DNA from: DASYSA01 sp036003885
GTDB taxonomy: Bacteria > Acidobacteriota > Blastocatellia > UBA7656
Direction: 5' to 3'
Length of the DNA: 14,616 bases
Assembly (NCBI GenBank): GCA_036003885.1
Contig: DASYSA010000020.1
Span: 1 to 14,616, forward strand
In this document: positions 7,569 through 14,616 of the stretch, piece by piece
Numbering within the stretch: position 1 is the stretch's first letter
Layout: each line of letters begins with the position of its first letter
Translations under genes and position numbers: made by a program
The notes under the pieces: model-generated
Database searches by the model: none
What the model was told of the DNA's origin: nothing
What the model saw: only the letters and a program-made list of their open reading frames with translations

Positions 7569-8771
7569 ATGGCTGGTGCGCAAAGTAGACTCAAGATCAA
7601 GACGCCCGCTGCGGCGGTAGTCGTCGCTCTTTTTGCAGCCTACGCCTCGGCCGCATACCAGGAAACTTCTCCCAGGCAGACGCAGGGAGGGAAGCCGCCT
7701 CAGTCGAAGAAGCAAGCCGGCCTCACACCCGAGATTCGAGCCCACGTTCGTCAAGCCGTATCCGCGGTAGGTCTCATTTTCGTTCGTGCCTCGGGCGATC
7801 CGAATCAACCCCCAAGGCCTCGAGGCTCGGCCGTCATAGTGCGTAAAGATGGAATCGTCGCGACCAACTGGCACGTCATCTTCGACAGTCGGTCGGGTCG
7901 CATCTTCGGTGATCTTCTGTTCACCCTGTCACCGGATGGGAACGCCTCCTCAACCTCCCTGCACTATCGCCTCAAGCCGGTCTTGCTGAACAAGGAGTAT
8001 GATCTGGCCCTTTTGAGAATCGAGCCCGAGGCCGGCTCGAGGGCGGCGCAGGCGTCGACAGTGTTTCAGGCCGTAGCGATCGGAGACTCAAAAGCTGTTC
8101 GCTTGCTCGACGACCTGTTCATCATTGGCTTTCCTGAAAAAGGCGGCCTGACCGTGACTGTCAATCGCGGCACGGTCGAAGGCAGAGATATCCTCGGAAA
8201 CTGGATCAAGACCGACGGCCGAATGATCCACGGCAACAGCGGGGGCGCTGCGGTCAACGCCCGGGGCGAGTTGATAGGCATTCCCACAAAGGTCGTGGCC
8301 GACAGCCAACCGATCGACCGAGATGGCGACGGCTTCCCCGAAGACGTGCGCGTCTTCGGGGCGGTCGGGTTCCTGCGTCCATCGCATCTTATCTCGGCGA
8401 TGCTTGCTGAACTTGACTCACAAGTCACGCGCCAGCTTCAAGTGGAACCCGCGACTCCTACACCGACGATGGCCGCGGCTCCCACGGTAAACATTCGAGG
8501 AATCGTGAAATCAGCGGCTGACGGAAAACCGGTAGCGGGAGCGCTCGTCGGGTTGCTTTCGAGCGGCGCAAGGCAGATCACCGAGAGTACCTTGCTCACA
8601 TGGGGCACTGCCAATGCCGACGGAGAGTTCATTCTAAACAAACCGGTACCGCCCGGGTCGTATACGCTTAAAACGAAGGCCTTGGGTTACGACGCAAGCG
8701 AGCGAGAGATTAAGATTGACGAGAATGGATTGAAGCTTGTAATCGAGCTCAAACCATCGCAGCCAAAATGA
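7569..8771 (+). CDS. Secreted trypsin-like serine protease with C-terminal carboxypeptidase-regulatory-like domain
   Basis: This 400-residue protein has a signal peptide (basic KIK, then a hydrophobic core at about 13-28 ending in YASA). A chymotrypsin/HtrA-fold protease covers about 58-285. The catalytic triad reads His102 in TNWHVI, Asp145 in YDLALLRI and Ser224 in GNSGGAAVN, all in the expected order and context. There is no PDZ domain. A loop DRDGDGFPED (250-259) looks like a calcium-binding DxDxDG loop inserted before the last protease strands. After a Pro/Thr linker, a carboxypeptidase-regulatory-like beta-sandwich runs from about 307 to 394 (GIVKSAADGKPVAGALVGLL ... GEFILNKPVPPGSYTLKTKALGY), a module common on exported proteins. 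It should cleave proteins outside the cytoplasmic membrane. The Shine-Dalgarno is weak (GGGA, seven bases upstream). It lies downstream of a hairpin and so is likely transcribed apart from the kinase operon. Substrate unknown. Confidence 0.9.
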   Translation: MAGAQSRLKIKTPAAAVVVALFAAYASAAYQETSPRQTQGGKPPQSKKQAGLTPEIRAHVRQAVSAVGLIFVRASGDPNQPPRPRGSAVIVRKDGIVATNWHVIFDSRSGRIFGDLLFTLSPDGNASSTSLHYRLKPVLLNKEYDLALLRIEPEAGSRAAQASTVFQAVAIGDSKAVRLLDDLFIIGFPEKGGLTVTVNRGTVEGRDILGNWIKTDGRMIHGNSGGAAVNARGELIGIPTKVVADSQPIDRDGDGFPEDVRVFGAVGFLRPSHLISAMLAELDSQVTRQLQVEPATPTPTMAAAPTVNIRGIVKSAADGKPVAGALVGLLSSGARQITESTLLTWGTANADGEFILNKPVPPGSYTLKTKALGYDASEREIKIDENGLKLVIELKPSQPK

Positions 8772-8803
8772 GAGAAGGTGCAGTTATGAATCTCACGCAT
8801 TAA

Positions 8804-8861
8804 ACGAATGAATCACGAATGATTCGTGCAGCAAACTCGAGAATCCGTGTGATTCGCGGAT
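8804..8861 (+). repeat. Overlapping palindromes in an ATTCGTG-rich intergenic repeat
   Basis: CACGAAT-G-ATTCGTG (8814-8828) is a perfect palindrome, overlapped by GAATCA-CGAA-TGATTC (8810-8825). An 11-base direct repeat with one mismatch (ACGAATGAATC / ACGAATGATTC) starts at 8804. ATCCG and CGGAT (8843-8847, 8857-8861) pair across nine bases. Wording of the ATTCGTG / ATCCGTGTGATTCGCGGAT type resembles intergenic repeats I recall from several phyla, but I cannot confirm copies elsewhere. Together with the rest of 8772-9057 this is a gap with no supported gene. Confidence 0.55.
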
Positions 8862-8921
8862 GCCCCCCTTTCCTCGCCATGACTGAAGTACCGGATAGTC
8901 CATACCGCCATGGATACGGAA

Positions 8922-8947
8922 TTCGGGCACTTTGTATCCAGCCCGAA
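8922..8947 (+). repeat. 7-bp inverted repeat (stem-loop) in the protease-VWA gap
   Basis: TTCGGGC (8922-8928) and GCCCGAA (8941-8947) are exact inverted repeats around a 12-base loop. No T-run follows, so a terminator is not clearly supported. It may be part of the same degraded intergenic repeat as the palindromes just upstream. Confidence 0.4.
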
Positions 8948-9017
8948 AGGCTTAGCGCGGCAGTGCGACCGTTCTGAAACGTCAATGAGAGTTTGCGTAC
9001 CATCAGGATAGATAAGT

Positions 9018-9023
9018 TATAAT
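9018..9023 (+). promoter_or_regulatory. Possible sigma-70 -10 box upstream of the VWA gene
   Basis: A perfect TATAAT lies 123 bases before the VWA start. The best -35 is TTGCGT (8993-8998), only half matching and 19 bases away, so this is a weak promoter call. It would give a second transcript start besides the sigma-54 site downstream. Confidence 0.25.
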
Positions 9024-9057
9024 TCCTCCCCGCTGATCAAGTAGCTGGCCCGTTCGG

Positions 9058-9073
9058 TGGCACATTACATGCT
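9058..9073 (+). promoter_or_regulatory. Candidate sigma-54 (-24/-12) promoter of the VWA gene
   Basis: TGGCACATTACATGCT matches the sigma-54 consensus TGGCAC[GA]-N4-TTGCW with one mismatch (ATGCT for TTGCW). The invariant GG and GC are exactly ten bases apart. Transcription would start near 9084, leaving a leader of about 63 bases with a good Shine-Dalgarno (GGAGG at 9132-9136) before ATG 9147. The same window encodes a sigma-54 activator with an intact GAFTGA loop. I saw no comparably good match in the other intergenic gaps. TATAGT at 9073-9078 overlaps it but has no convincing -35. Confidence 0.55.
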
Positions 9074-9146
9074 ATAGTCCTACCGAACTCATCAACGGCA
9101 GCAAGGTCCCAGGTAAACCGGATGCGAGATTGGAGGAAGGTTCCGA

Positions 9147-12100
9147 ATGAAAGCCTTGATTGACAGAACGGCGCGCAGGCAAGCCTCGAAGGGTTTGCGA
9201 TCTCCAGGTGATCAATTTCCTGGAGCTCATCGAGTGCTGCTGCGAATGGCCCTGGTTGTCCTGGCGGCCGCGGGAGCAATGATCAACGCTCCACGTCAGA
9301 TCGCTCAGCAACAACCGTGTTCGACCGACCTTCCCAAGGGCTGCTTTACTCCCGTAAAGCGGGACATCGGCTTTATCCTCGACCGCTCAACCAGCATTGC
9401 GCAAAAGGGGGAGACATACAACGTCGAAATTCAGGGTGTCCTTCGTGCGCTGCGCGATCCGACAGCGATTCCGCGCGATGGCTCAGTGGCGGTGGCGGTG
9501 ATAACTTTCGCCGAAGACGCAACCGTCGTCGCGCCGCTAACCGAGATTAACTCAACCGCGGTTGCCGAGAGCGTAGCCGCAAAGGTTGAAGCCCTCCTGT
9601 GCGCGGACACCACAAGCCAGACCGGCAAGTGTCCATTCGGCGGGACCAGCTATACCGCCGCCATCATTACCGCCGATGCTCATCTTAATCAGAATCGACG
9701 CGAGGGCGCCCGCAGGGTGCTGCTCATGTCTAGTGACGGCGAGCCCGATGACCCGGATCTGGGTGTTGGCGCCGCTAACAACGCACGCGTCGCGGCCCTG
9801 CTGAGCGGAATTACTTCTGAGCTCGATGTGATACTCCTCGGCCTCGAATCTGCCGCTCAGATCGCCGCTAACAAGGCGAAGGTCGATCAGATTGTGTTTC
9901 CACAGCCTGCAACCAATCTGCCCGGCGCGACACTTCTGCTTCAGGGCGGCGAGTGCAACCGGCCCGGCGCCATTCCCAACTCCGCTGATTGCGATCGGCA
10001 GGCCAACGACTTCAGTGATCTCGCTCGCAGCATTATTCGAAGCGACGTTGCACCCCTGAGCATGGTGGTCACAACCGAGGCCGATACCGCGCCTCAAACT
10101 GGAGCGGCGCCCAGCGGCCCGCTCTCGCTCAGACAGGCCATAGAACTCGCCAATTGCAACGGCGGCAAAGCGACCATCACATTCGCGGACGGGGTCAAAG
10201 GCAAGACCCTTCGACCGCTCGTTCCGCTTCCTGCGCTGACCGCGTCCGACATTACGATAAACGGATGCGACGGAGAAAACTGCGATCCCTGGTTGACCAT
10301 CAATGGCGCAGCGACCGATTCAGAGAAGGGAGAAGCTCACCCTAACGGATTGTTGATTCGCTCCGGCCGCAACGTCGTTCGCGGTTTGAGGATAATCAAC
10401 TTCACCGGAGCAGGTATCGCGATCGATCGGATCTGTCCGTTCGACAACGTCGGCCACAACCGCATAGAGAGGAACGTACTCGAAAGCAACACGCGAGCCG
10501 GCGTCCTGGCAGCCGACACTCTCTCCGAAGGCAAGGAGAGTTTCAACATCCGAAACACCATCAGCCGCAACACGATTTCGAATAGCGCCGCGCCTATTGA
10601 CCTCAATGGCGATGGGCCGACCGCTAACGACGACGGCGATCCGGACCTGGGGCCAAATACGCTGCTCAACTTCCCCGACTCGATCAACGTGGTGTCAGCA
10701 GCCGGGGCCGTGAATATAACCGGCCAGGTTAACGGGCCCACAAAAGCCGGAGCTACGGTCGAAGTGTTCGCGGTCACCAACTTTACCATTGTCTCAGGGA
10801 AGCTTGTGATTCAAGGCGCCAGTTTCCTTGCGCAGACAACCACAGCGGAGAATGGCTCCTTTAGCCTGACGGGCGTGGGCACGTCGGCTACAGGCATCTA
10901 CACCGCTACGGTGACCGATCGCGCCGGGAACACATCCGAGTTAATGTCCGAGACAGGCAACGTGAAACCCGGACGGCCCGATGCCACGCTGACAGCCGCC
11001 GTGGATTTCGGCGACGTGCCGGTGAATACCACTCCGCCAGGAAAGACGGTTGAAGTCACAAATACCGGCAATGCGCCGCTCATCGTCACCCTCTGTTCGA
11101 TAGTCAAGTGCAACAGCGCGGACAGAGATGACACCGCGCGCTTCACCATCACCGGCTGCCCAACCGGGCCAATCAATCCGGGCGAGCATGTGACAATCAC
11201 AATCACGGTGAGTGCGAACGCATGCGGTGTCCTTCATGCATGTTTGAATCTGACGACCAACATTCCGCGCCAGCCGATCCTTCAGGTGCCTCTCACGGCA
11301 AACGTCGGCGGCCCGGCGCAGGCAAAACTGACCCTGCAGGGTGGGGCAGCGGCACTCGACTTTGCAGCAGTAACTCCCCGCGGCAAGCCGAGAAAAGCGA
11401 AGGCCAAGAACGCCCGAACCTTCACCATCCAGAACCAGGGCTGTGCCACGCTCAATCTGACGTTTGCGTCGATCGTTCGCACTGGCAACGCCAGCAGGAT
11501 CGTCAACAAGGACGATAGCGCTTTCTTCTCAGTCAGTCTGCTCAGCGCAACCGGAACCGAAACGCCCATCTCGATTGGGCCCAATGGCACTGCCAGTGTG
11601 GGCGGGCTTCAAACCGTGACTTTCCGCGTGCGAATCAGGCCAGTGATCCCGGTTGTGATCGATTGCCCGGGCAATCCCAGCGGACTGTCTGCGAATGAGG
11701 TCCTGCCCGATGAAGTACTGTCGCAGCTGAACATCACGAGTAACGGCGGGGCGCTTACCGTGAATCTCGTCGGCCATGTCTCCACCGGCGTGCAGTTGAT
11801 CGATCCGTGCAGCCCGAACCAGCCGCCGCTGGTAACACTCACCAGATCGGGTGACCAGTTCACCGTTCAGTTCTCGGCGTTCGACTCCAACCTGAGCATC
11901 AACCACGCGACCTATAGGTTCCTCAATCGCGCGGGCGCTACCATAGATCAAGTATTCGACATCGATCTGACTCAATCGATTCGAGACCGAAACCTTGTAA
12001 GAGGCCAAAGCGTCACGGTCAGTCAGTCCTTCACGGGCGGAGTCAGCGCGCTGCAGATCGACAGCGTCCAGGTGACCGTGTTCGACGGAGAAACGAGCGA

Positions 12101-12233
12101 ATCGGCGACGTCGGGAACAGTGACCTCGAGCAGCACATCGTCCAGCACGATCAGCATAAGAAGCGACGGACCCGGGAGACAGGCGACACTGGTCCTGCCG
12201 GTGGTTAAGTTCAAGCGCGGGCGGCGCGAGTGA
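9147..12233 (+). CDS. Large secreted VWA-domain protein with beta-helix and HYDIN-like beta-sandwich domains
   Basis: The 1028-residue product has an extended basic N-terminus and a hydrophobic export segment (about 31-46). The VWA domain (about 72-300) has a complete MIDAS metal site: DRSTS (Asp79, Ser81, Ser83), Thr167 in GGTSYT and Asp197 in SSDGEPDD, so it should bind a divalent cation and a protein ligand. From about 306 comes a parallel beta-helix-type segment opening with SLRQAIELANCNGG and holding VRGLRIINFTGAGIAI and ERNVLESNTRAGV, closed by DLNGDGPTANDDGDPDLGPN and an Ig-like unit (520-600). Two choice-of-anchor-D/HYDIN-like sandwiches follow (about 612-720 and 725-878), then a Ser/Thr-rich tail ending in basic residues. 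There is no LPXTG motif or C-terminal membrane helix, so the anchoring mode is unclear. GGAGGAAGG before the ATG supports the start. Likely role: surface adhesion or matrix protein (inference). A sigma-54-like promoter precedes it. Confidence 0.88.
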   Translation: MKALIDRTARRQASKGLRSPGDQFPGAHRVLLRMALVVLAAAGAMINAPRQIAQQQPCSTDLPKGCFTPVKRDIGFILDRSTSIAQKGETYNVEIQGVLRALRDPTAIPRDGSVAVAVITFAEDATVVAPLTEINSTAVAESVAAKVEALLCADTTSQTGKCPFGGTSYTAAIITADAHLNQNRREGARRVLLMSSDGEPDDPDLGVGAANNARVAALLSGITSELDVILLGLESAAQIAANKAKVDQIVFPQPATNLPGATLLLQGGECNRPGAIPNSADCDRQANDFSDLARSIIRSDVAPLSMVVTTEADTAPQTGAAPSGPLSLRQAIELANCNGGKATITFADGVKGKTLRPLVPLPALTASDITINGCDGENCDPWLTINGAATDSEKGEAHPNGLLIRSGRNVVRGLRIINFTGAGIAIDRICPFDNVGHNRIERNVLESNTRAGVLAADTLSEGKESFNIRNTISRNTISNSAAPIDLNGDGPTANDDGDPDLGPNTLLNFPDSINVVSAAGAVNITGQVNGPTKAGATVEVFAVTNFTIVSGKLVIQGASFLAQTTTAENGSFSLTGVGTSATGIYTATVTDRAGNTSELMSETGNVKPGRPDATLTAAVDFGDVPVNTTPPGKTVEVTNTGNAPLIVTLCSIVKCNSADRDDTARFTITGCPTGPINPGEHVTITITVSANACGVLHACLNLTTNIPRQPILQVPLTANVGGPAQAKLTLQGGAAALDFAAVTPRGKPRKAKAKNARTFTIQNQGCATLNLTFASIVRTGNASRIVNKDDSAFFSVSLLSATGTETPISIGPNGTASVGGLQTVTFRVRIRPVIPVVIDCPGNPSGLSANEVLPDEVLSQLNITSNGGALTVNLVGHVSTGVQLIDPCSPNQPPLVTLTRSGDQFTVQFSAFDSNLSINHATYRFLNRAGATIDQVFDIDLTQSIRDRNLVRGQSVTVSQSFTGGVSALQIDSVQVTVFDGETSESATSGTVTSSSTSSSTISIRSDGPGRQATLVLPVVKFKRGRRE

Positions 12234-12510
12234 CCGCGAGCTGCGCCGTTTTGAGCAGTATGCTGAAGAAATGCCGGCGTCGTGCAGACGCCGCCAAGAC
12301 GAAAGAAAGGCCCGATTCGTGGGGTGGCTTGATCAGATTCCTCTCTCCCCTGGGCCACTTCACAGCAGAGTTAGCGCAGAGGCGTTTCTCTCCGCGCAGC
12401 AATCGCGTCCTCTTTGCCCTGAGATTGAAGCACGCCTTCGCAAGGTGGCTCACCATTCCAATTCCGATTATGCCTGACCGCCGCCACAGGTTCGACGGGA
12501 GGAAGGCGCG
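12234..12510 (+). other. Gap between the VWA and FG-GAP genes; no firm gene
   Basis: This 277-base stretch holds a small stem GGCGTC-GTGCA-GACGCC (12276-12292) and an imperfect stem GCGCAGAG ... CTCTCCGCGC (12374-12397) in sequence resembling a GCAGAGGCG-type dispersed repeat. A frame from GTG 12230 to TGA 12514 spans the whole gap but is not convincing (see rejected items). No promoter is evident. A strong Shine-Dalgarno, GGGAGGAAGG (12497-12506), ends the gap. The downstream gene may be read through from the VWA gene or have an unseen promoter. Confidence 0.5.
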
Positions 12511-14616
12511 ATGACAAAAAGAATCCTCTTGATCATATCGTTGTTTGGATTGGTCGCGGTGCAGGCGCAATCAATACTGCTCTTCGAACCGGCTTCTGCC
12601 CATCGACTGGAAGCTGCTCAACCCCAACAACTCAAAGCGACCCTGAGCGCAGAAGTTACCGTGCGAGCGGCTGGGCGCGGTAATCCATGGATCAATCTCA
12701 GCGATGGGCGAGACCTGGAGACAAATCGCACCCTCTCGGGTGCGTCGCTACTAGAGGAAGCCGATCCGACAGGCCTGGCAACAGGGGATTTTAATGAGGA
12801 CGGATCACCCGATCTCGTCGTCGGTTATATGTCCGACGGTGGTCTGGGAATCATCATACTTCATCGCGGCAACATTGCTTCGGTCTACCCATCCAGCTCT
12901 GACGCCTCGCTCGGCGCCTCCGATTCGCCGTTCCTCGACTCACCTCGTCTCATTGAGCTGCCGGACCCGGCAGAGTTTCTTGCGGCGGGAGACTTCGACG
13001 CCGACGGCCACTGCGATCTGATCGCAGCCGCGCGGGATCGGAGCAGAATGTTTCTGCTCCGAGGAGACGGCAAGGGAGGGCTCGGCAATGCAGAGCCGAT
13101 CGAGTTACCGGGAAAGATCACTGCGCTAACGTCGGGGGAGATAAATCGTCCTGATGGTTTGACCGACATTGTAGTCGCCATATCCGGAGCGGATGGTCCG
13201 AAAGTAATCGTCTTCGAAGGGCCTGAGGGCGCGGCGAGGGCCGCGCCCGAGGTGTTAGATCTCCCATCCGAAGCGCGAGCCCTGGCGTTGGGCAGGCTCG
13301 ACGACGATCCCTTGATCGACCTGGCAGTTGGGGCGGGACGTGAGTTGCTCATCGTGAACGGCCGCGATCGTCAACTGTCCATCGATCGTGATCAGTGGGC
13401 CGAGGTTCATCCCGCCATAATCCACCGGCAGTCTCTTTCGTTCACCGTTGAGTCCCTTGTGTTGGGAGACTTCAGTGGCGATAGCCGGCTTGAAATCGCT
13501 TTGATGAGTGGCGACGGAAGGGTCAGACTGTTTGGCCGCAAAGAGGCAATTGGCGGAACGGCTTTAGCTCGGCCAGAGAGCGCGCGGTGGCGCCAGATCA
13601 GCGCTCTTGCCGAAGTTGTCGACAACTCGACTGGGTCTGCAAGCCTGCTGGTTCGCGCTCGCCTCTCATCCCTTCCCAAGGATAATCTGGTGGTGCTGGA
13701 TCAGTCTCGGCTTCAGATGCAAATCGTTGCCTTCGACGGGGTGAGCAGGAACCGGGGAGTCGTCCCACTCGCGTCGCCGAAGCAACCAGTCATGGTATCT
13801 ATCGACGCGGATGAGGAACCGGTCGCGGTCTTGCCAATGAGGCTGAATGCCGATGCAATCAGCGACCTCGTAGTTCTCAGAAGAGGTCACCGAGCACCCT
13901 CCTTGCTGATTACTCCTGCAGCGTTTAACTTCACGGTAACATCGGTCGCTGACCTGCCTGATGCCAGCCCGGGGGATGGAGTCTGCGACATCGGCACGAG
14001 CATCTGCACCCTTCGTGCAGCCATTCAGGAAGCCAACGCGAGTGCGGGACTCGACACTATCAGTTTCAGCCTCGGGAGCGGGACTCCGTCGATCATCGTA
14101 GGCGGTGGCGGTTTCGGTCCTCTTCCGCTGATCACCGAGGCAGTCACTATCCAGGGCAACAGCGGTGGCGCCACGAGGATCGAGCTCAACGGAACTGTCG
14201 CGGGCCCGGCGGCTACCGGACTATCTATCTCGTCCGGCGGCGCTACGGTTCGGGGACTGGTGATCAATCGCTTCGCCGGTGGAGAGATCCTGTTGACGAA
14301 CAATGGCGGCAACACGATCGAGGGTTGCATCATTGGAGCAAATGCCGGCGGGACCGCGGGCTTTCCGAATCCGGCCGACGGAGTGTCTGTCAGCGATTCG
14401 CCTGGCAACACTATTGGCGGTGCAAGCGCCGCCGCCGGAAACATCATCTCCGCCAATGGACTGGGTGTGCACATCGATGGGCCGCTGTCTACCGGCAACA
14501 GAGTTCAGGGCAACTTCATCGGCACGACCCTCCTCGGCAATGCCGCTCTGGCTAACGCGACTGGTGTCGTGGTGAGCGGCGGCGCTGCCAATAATAGCGT
14601 AGGAGGCGCCGTCGGG
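12511..14616 (+). CDS. Secreted seven-bladed FG-GAP propeller protein with LRxAIxxAN beta-helix (3' partial)
   Basis: From ATG 12511 the frame stays open for 702 codons to the right edge, so the stop lies beyond the window. A signal peptide is clear (MTKRILLIISLFGLVAVQAQ, likely cut after EPASA near residue 30). Residues 91-465 hold seven FG-GAP/VCBS-like units, each with a short acidic strand: DLVV (101), DLIA (169), DIVV (219), DLAV (270), EIAL (328), NLVV (392) and DLVV (452). The first two carry calcium-type loops, DFNEDG and DFDADG; later loops are degenerate. Seven units fit a complete beta-propeller. From about 472 begins a parallel beta-helix segment (CTLRAAIQEANASAG, then NTIEGCIIGAN, NTIGG, NIISANGLGVHI, RVQGNFIGT), the kind found in long bacterial surface proteins. 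The start is backed by GGGAGGAAGG. The same LRxAIxxAN module occurs in the VWA protein upstream. Probable cell-surface adhesin or matrix protein; ligand unknown. Confidence 0.88.
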   Translation, partial: MTKRILLIISLFGLVAVQAQSILLFEPASAHRLEAAQPQQLKATLSAEVTVRAAGRGNPWINLSDGRDLETNRTLSGASLLEEADPTGLATGDFNEDGSPDLVVGYMSDGGLGIIILHRGNIASVYPSSSDASLGASDSPFLDSPRLIELPDPAEFLAAGDFDADGHCDLIAAARDRSRMFLLRGDGKGGLGNAEPIELPGKITALTSGEINRPDGLTDIVVAISGADGPKVIVFEGPEGAARAAPEVLDLPSEARALALGRLDDDPLIDLAVGAGRELLIVNGRDRQLSIDRDQWAEVHPAIIHRQSLSFTVESLVLGDFSGDSRLEIALMSGDGRVRLFGRKEAIGGTALARPESARWRQISALAEVVDNSTGSASLLVRARLSSLPKDNLVVLDQSRLQMQIVAFDGVSRNRGVVPLASPKQPVMVSIDADEEPVAVLPMRLNADAISDLVVLRRGHRAPSLLITPAAFNFTVTSVADLPDASPGDGVCDIGTSICTLRAAIQEANASAGLDTISFSLGSGTPSIIVGGGGFGPLPLITEAVTIQGNSGGATRIELNGTVAGPAATGLSISSGGATVRGLVINRFAGGEILLTNNGGNTIEGCIIGANAGGTAGFPNPADGVSVSDSPGNTIGGASAAAGNIISANGLGVHIDGPLSTGNRVQGNFIGTTLLGNAALANATGVVVSGGAANNSVGGAVG

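Noticed and set aside
8786..8803. Five-codon leader peptide (MNLTH) after the protease gene
   Set aside because: Too short, with no attenuator-like hairpins or codon run that would give it a role.
8800..9003. 67-residue minus-strand frame in the protease-VWA gap
   Set aside because: It runs through palindromic repeat DNA and has no start signal or known domain.
12345..12370. A second GG-N10-GC site (GG CCACTTCACA GC) before the FG-GAP gene
   Set aside because: Outside the GG and GC it matches the sigma-54 consensus poorly, so it is likely chance.
12230..12514. 94-residue basic protein in the VWA to FG-GAP gap as a gene
   Set aside because: No domain, signal peptide or clear Shine-Dalgarno, and it spans stem-loops and repeat-like DNA. 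The double overlap is suggestive only, so it is kept as a finding.
3630..14616. A conflict or defence island (kinase, FGE, trypsin-like protease, DUF4384, VWA together)
   Set aside because: These domains do occur in bacterial conflict systems, but here the protease, DUF4384-like, VWA and FG-GAP proteins all have export signals and there is no nuclease, NTPase switch or toxin. A cell-surface signalling and adhesion reading fits better.

Overview
The window is a gene-dense, moderately GC-rich bacterial segment in which every gene I can support lies on the + strand. No taxonomic marker is present. The gene styles suggest a soil-type Acidobacteriota, perhaps the Blastocatellia: a Ser/Thr kinase opening with a CPxC zinc ribbon, a DUF4384-like partner, hybrid kinase/Rcp-like/NtrC-like regulators, and secreted VWA and beta-helix proteins. 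This is inference from protein style, not proof.

Region 1 (1-3274) is a signalling cluster. It holds the 3' part of a hybrid histidine kinase (HisKA, HATPase, C-terminal receiver; cut by the left edge), a single-domain Rcp1/CheY-like response regulator, and an NtrC-family sigma-54 activator with intact receiver, AAA+ (Walker A, GAFTGA, Walker B) and Fis-type HTH. A purine/pyrimidine octamer repeat with inverted arms (3275-3405) begins at the base after the activator's stop codon.

Region 2 (3406-7568) is a two-gene unit behind a possible sigma-70-type promoter. The first gene is a membrane Ser/Thr kinase: zinc ribbon, kinase, transmembrane helix, PEGA-like domain, then an extracytoplasmic formylglycine-generating-enzyme (FGE) fold lacking the catalytic cysteines. 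Seventeen bases later comes a secreted protein with two DUF4384-like repeats. A perfect 10-bp hairpin follows.

Region 3 (7569-14616) encodes secreted or surface proteins: a trypsin-like protease with a C-terminal carboxypeptidase-regulatory-like domain; a 1028-residue VWA protein with a complete MIDAS motif, a beta-helix segment and HYDIN/choice-of-anchor-like beta-sandwiches; and a large protein, open at the right edge, with seven FG-GAP-like blades followed by an LRxAIxxAN-type beta-helix. The VWA gene has a strong candidate sigma-54 (-24/-12) promoter, TGGCACA-N4-ATGCT, 73 bases before its start. This is notable because the window also encodes a sigma-54 activator.

Working model (inference): a two-component relay feeds a sigma-54 activator that may control cell-surface proteins, while an adjacent membrane kinase senses outside signals through a degenerate FGE domain. 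No tRNA, rRNA, CRISPR array, transposase or phage gene was seen.
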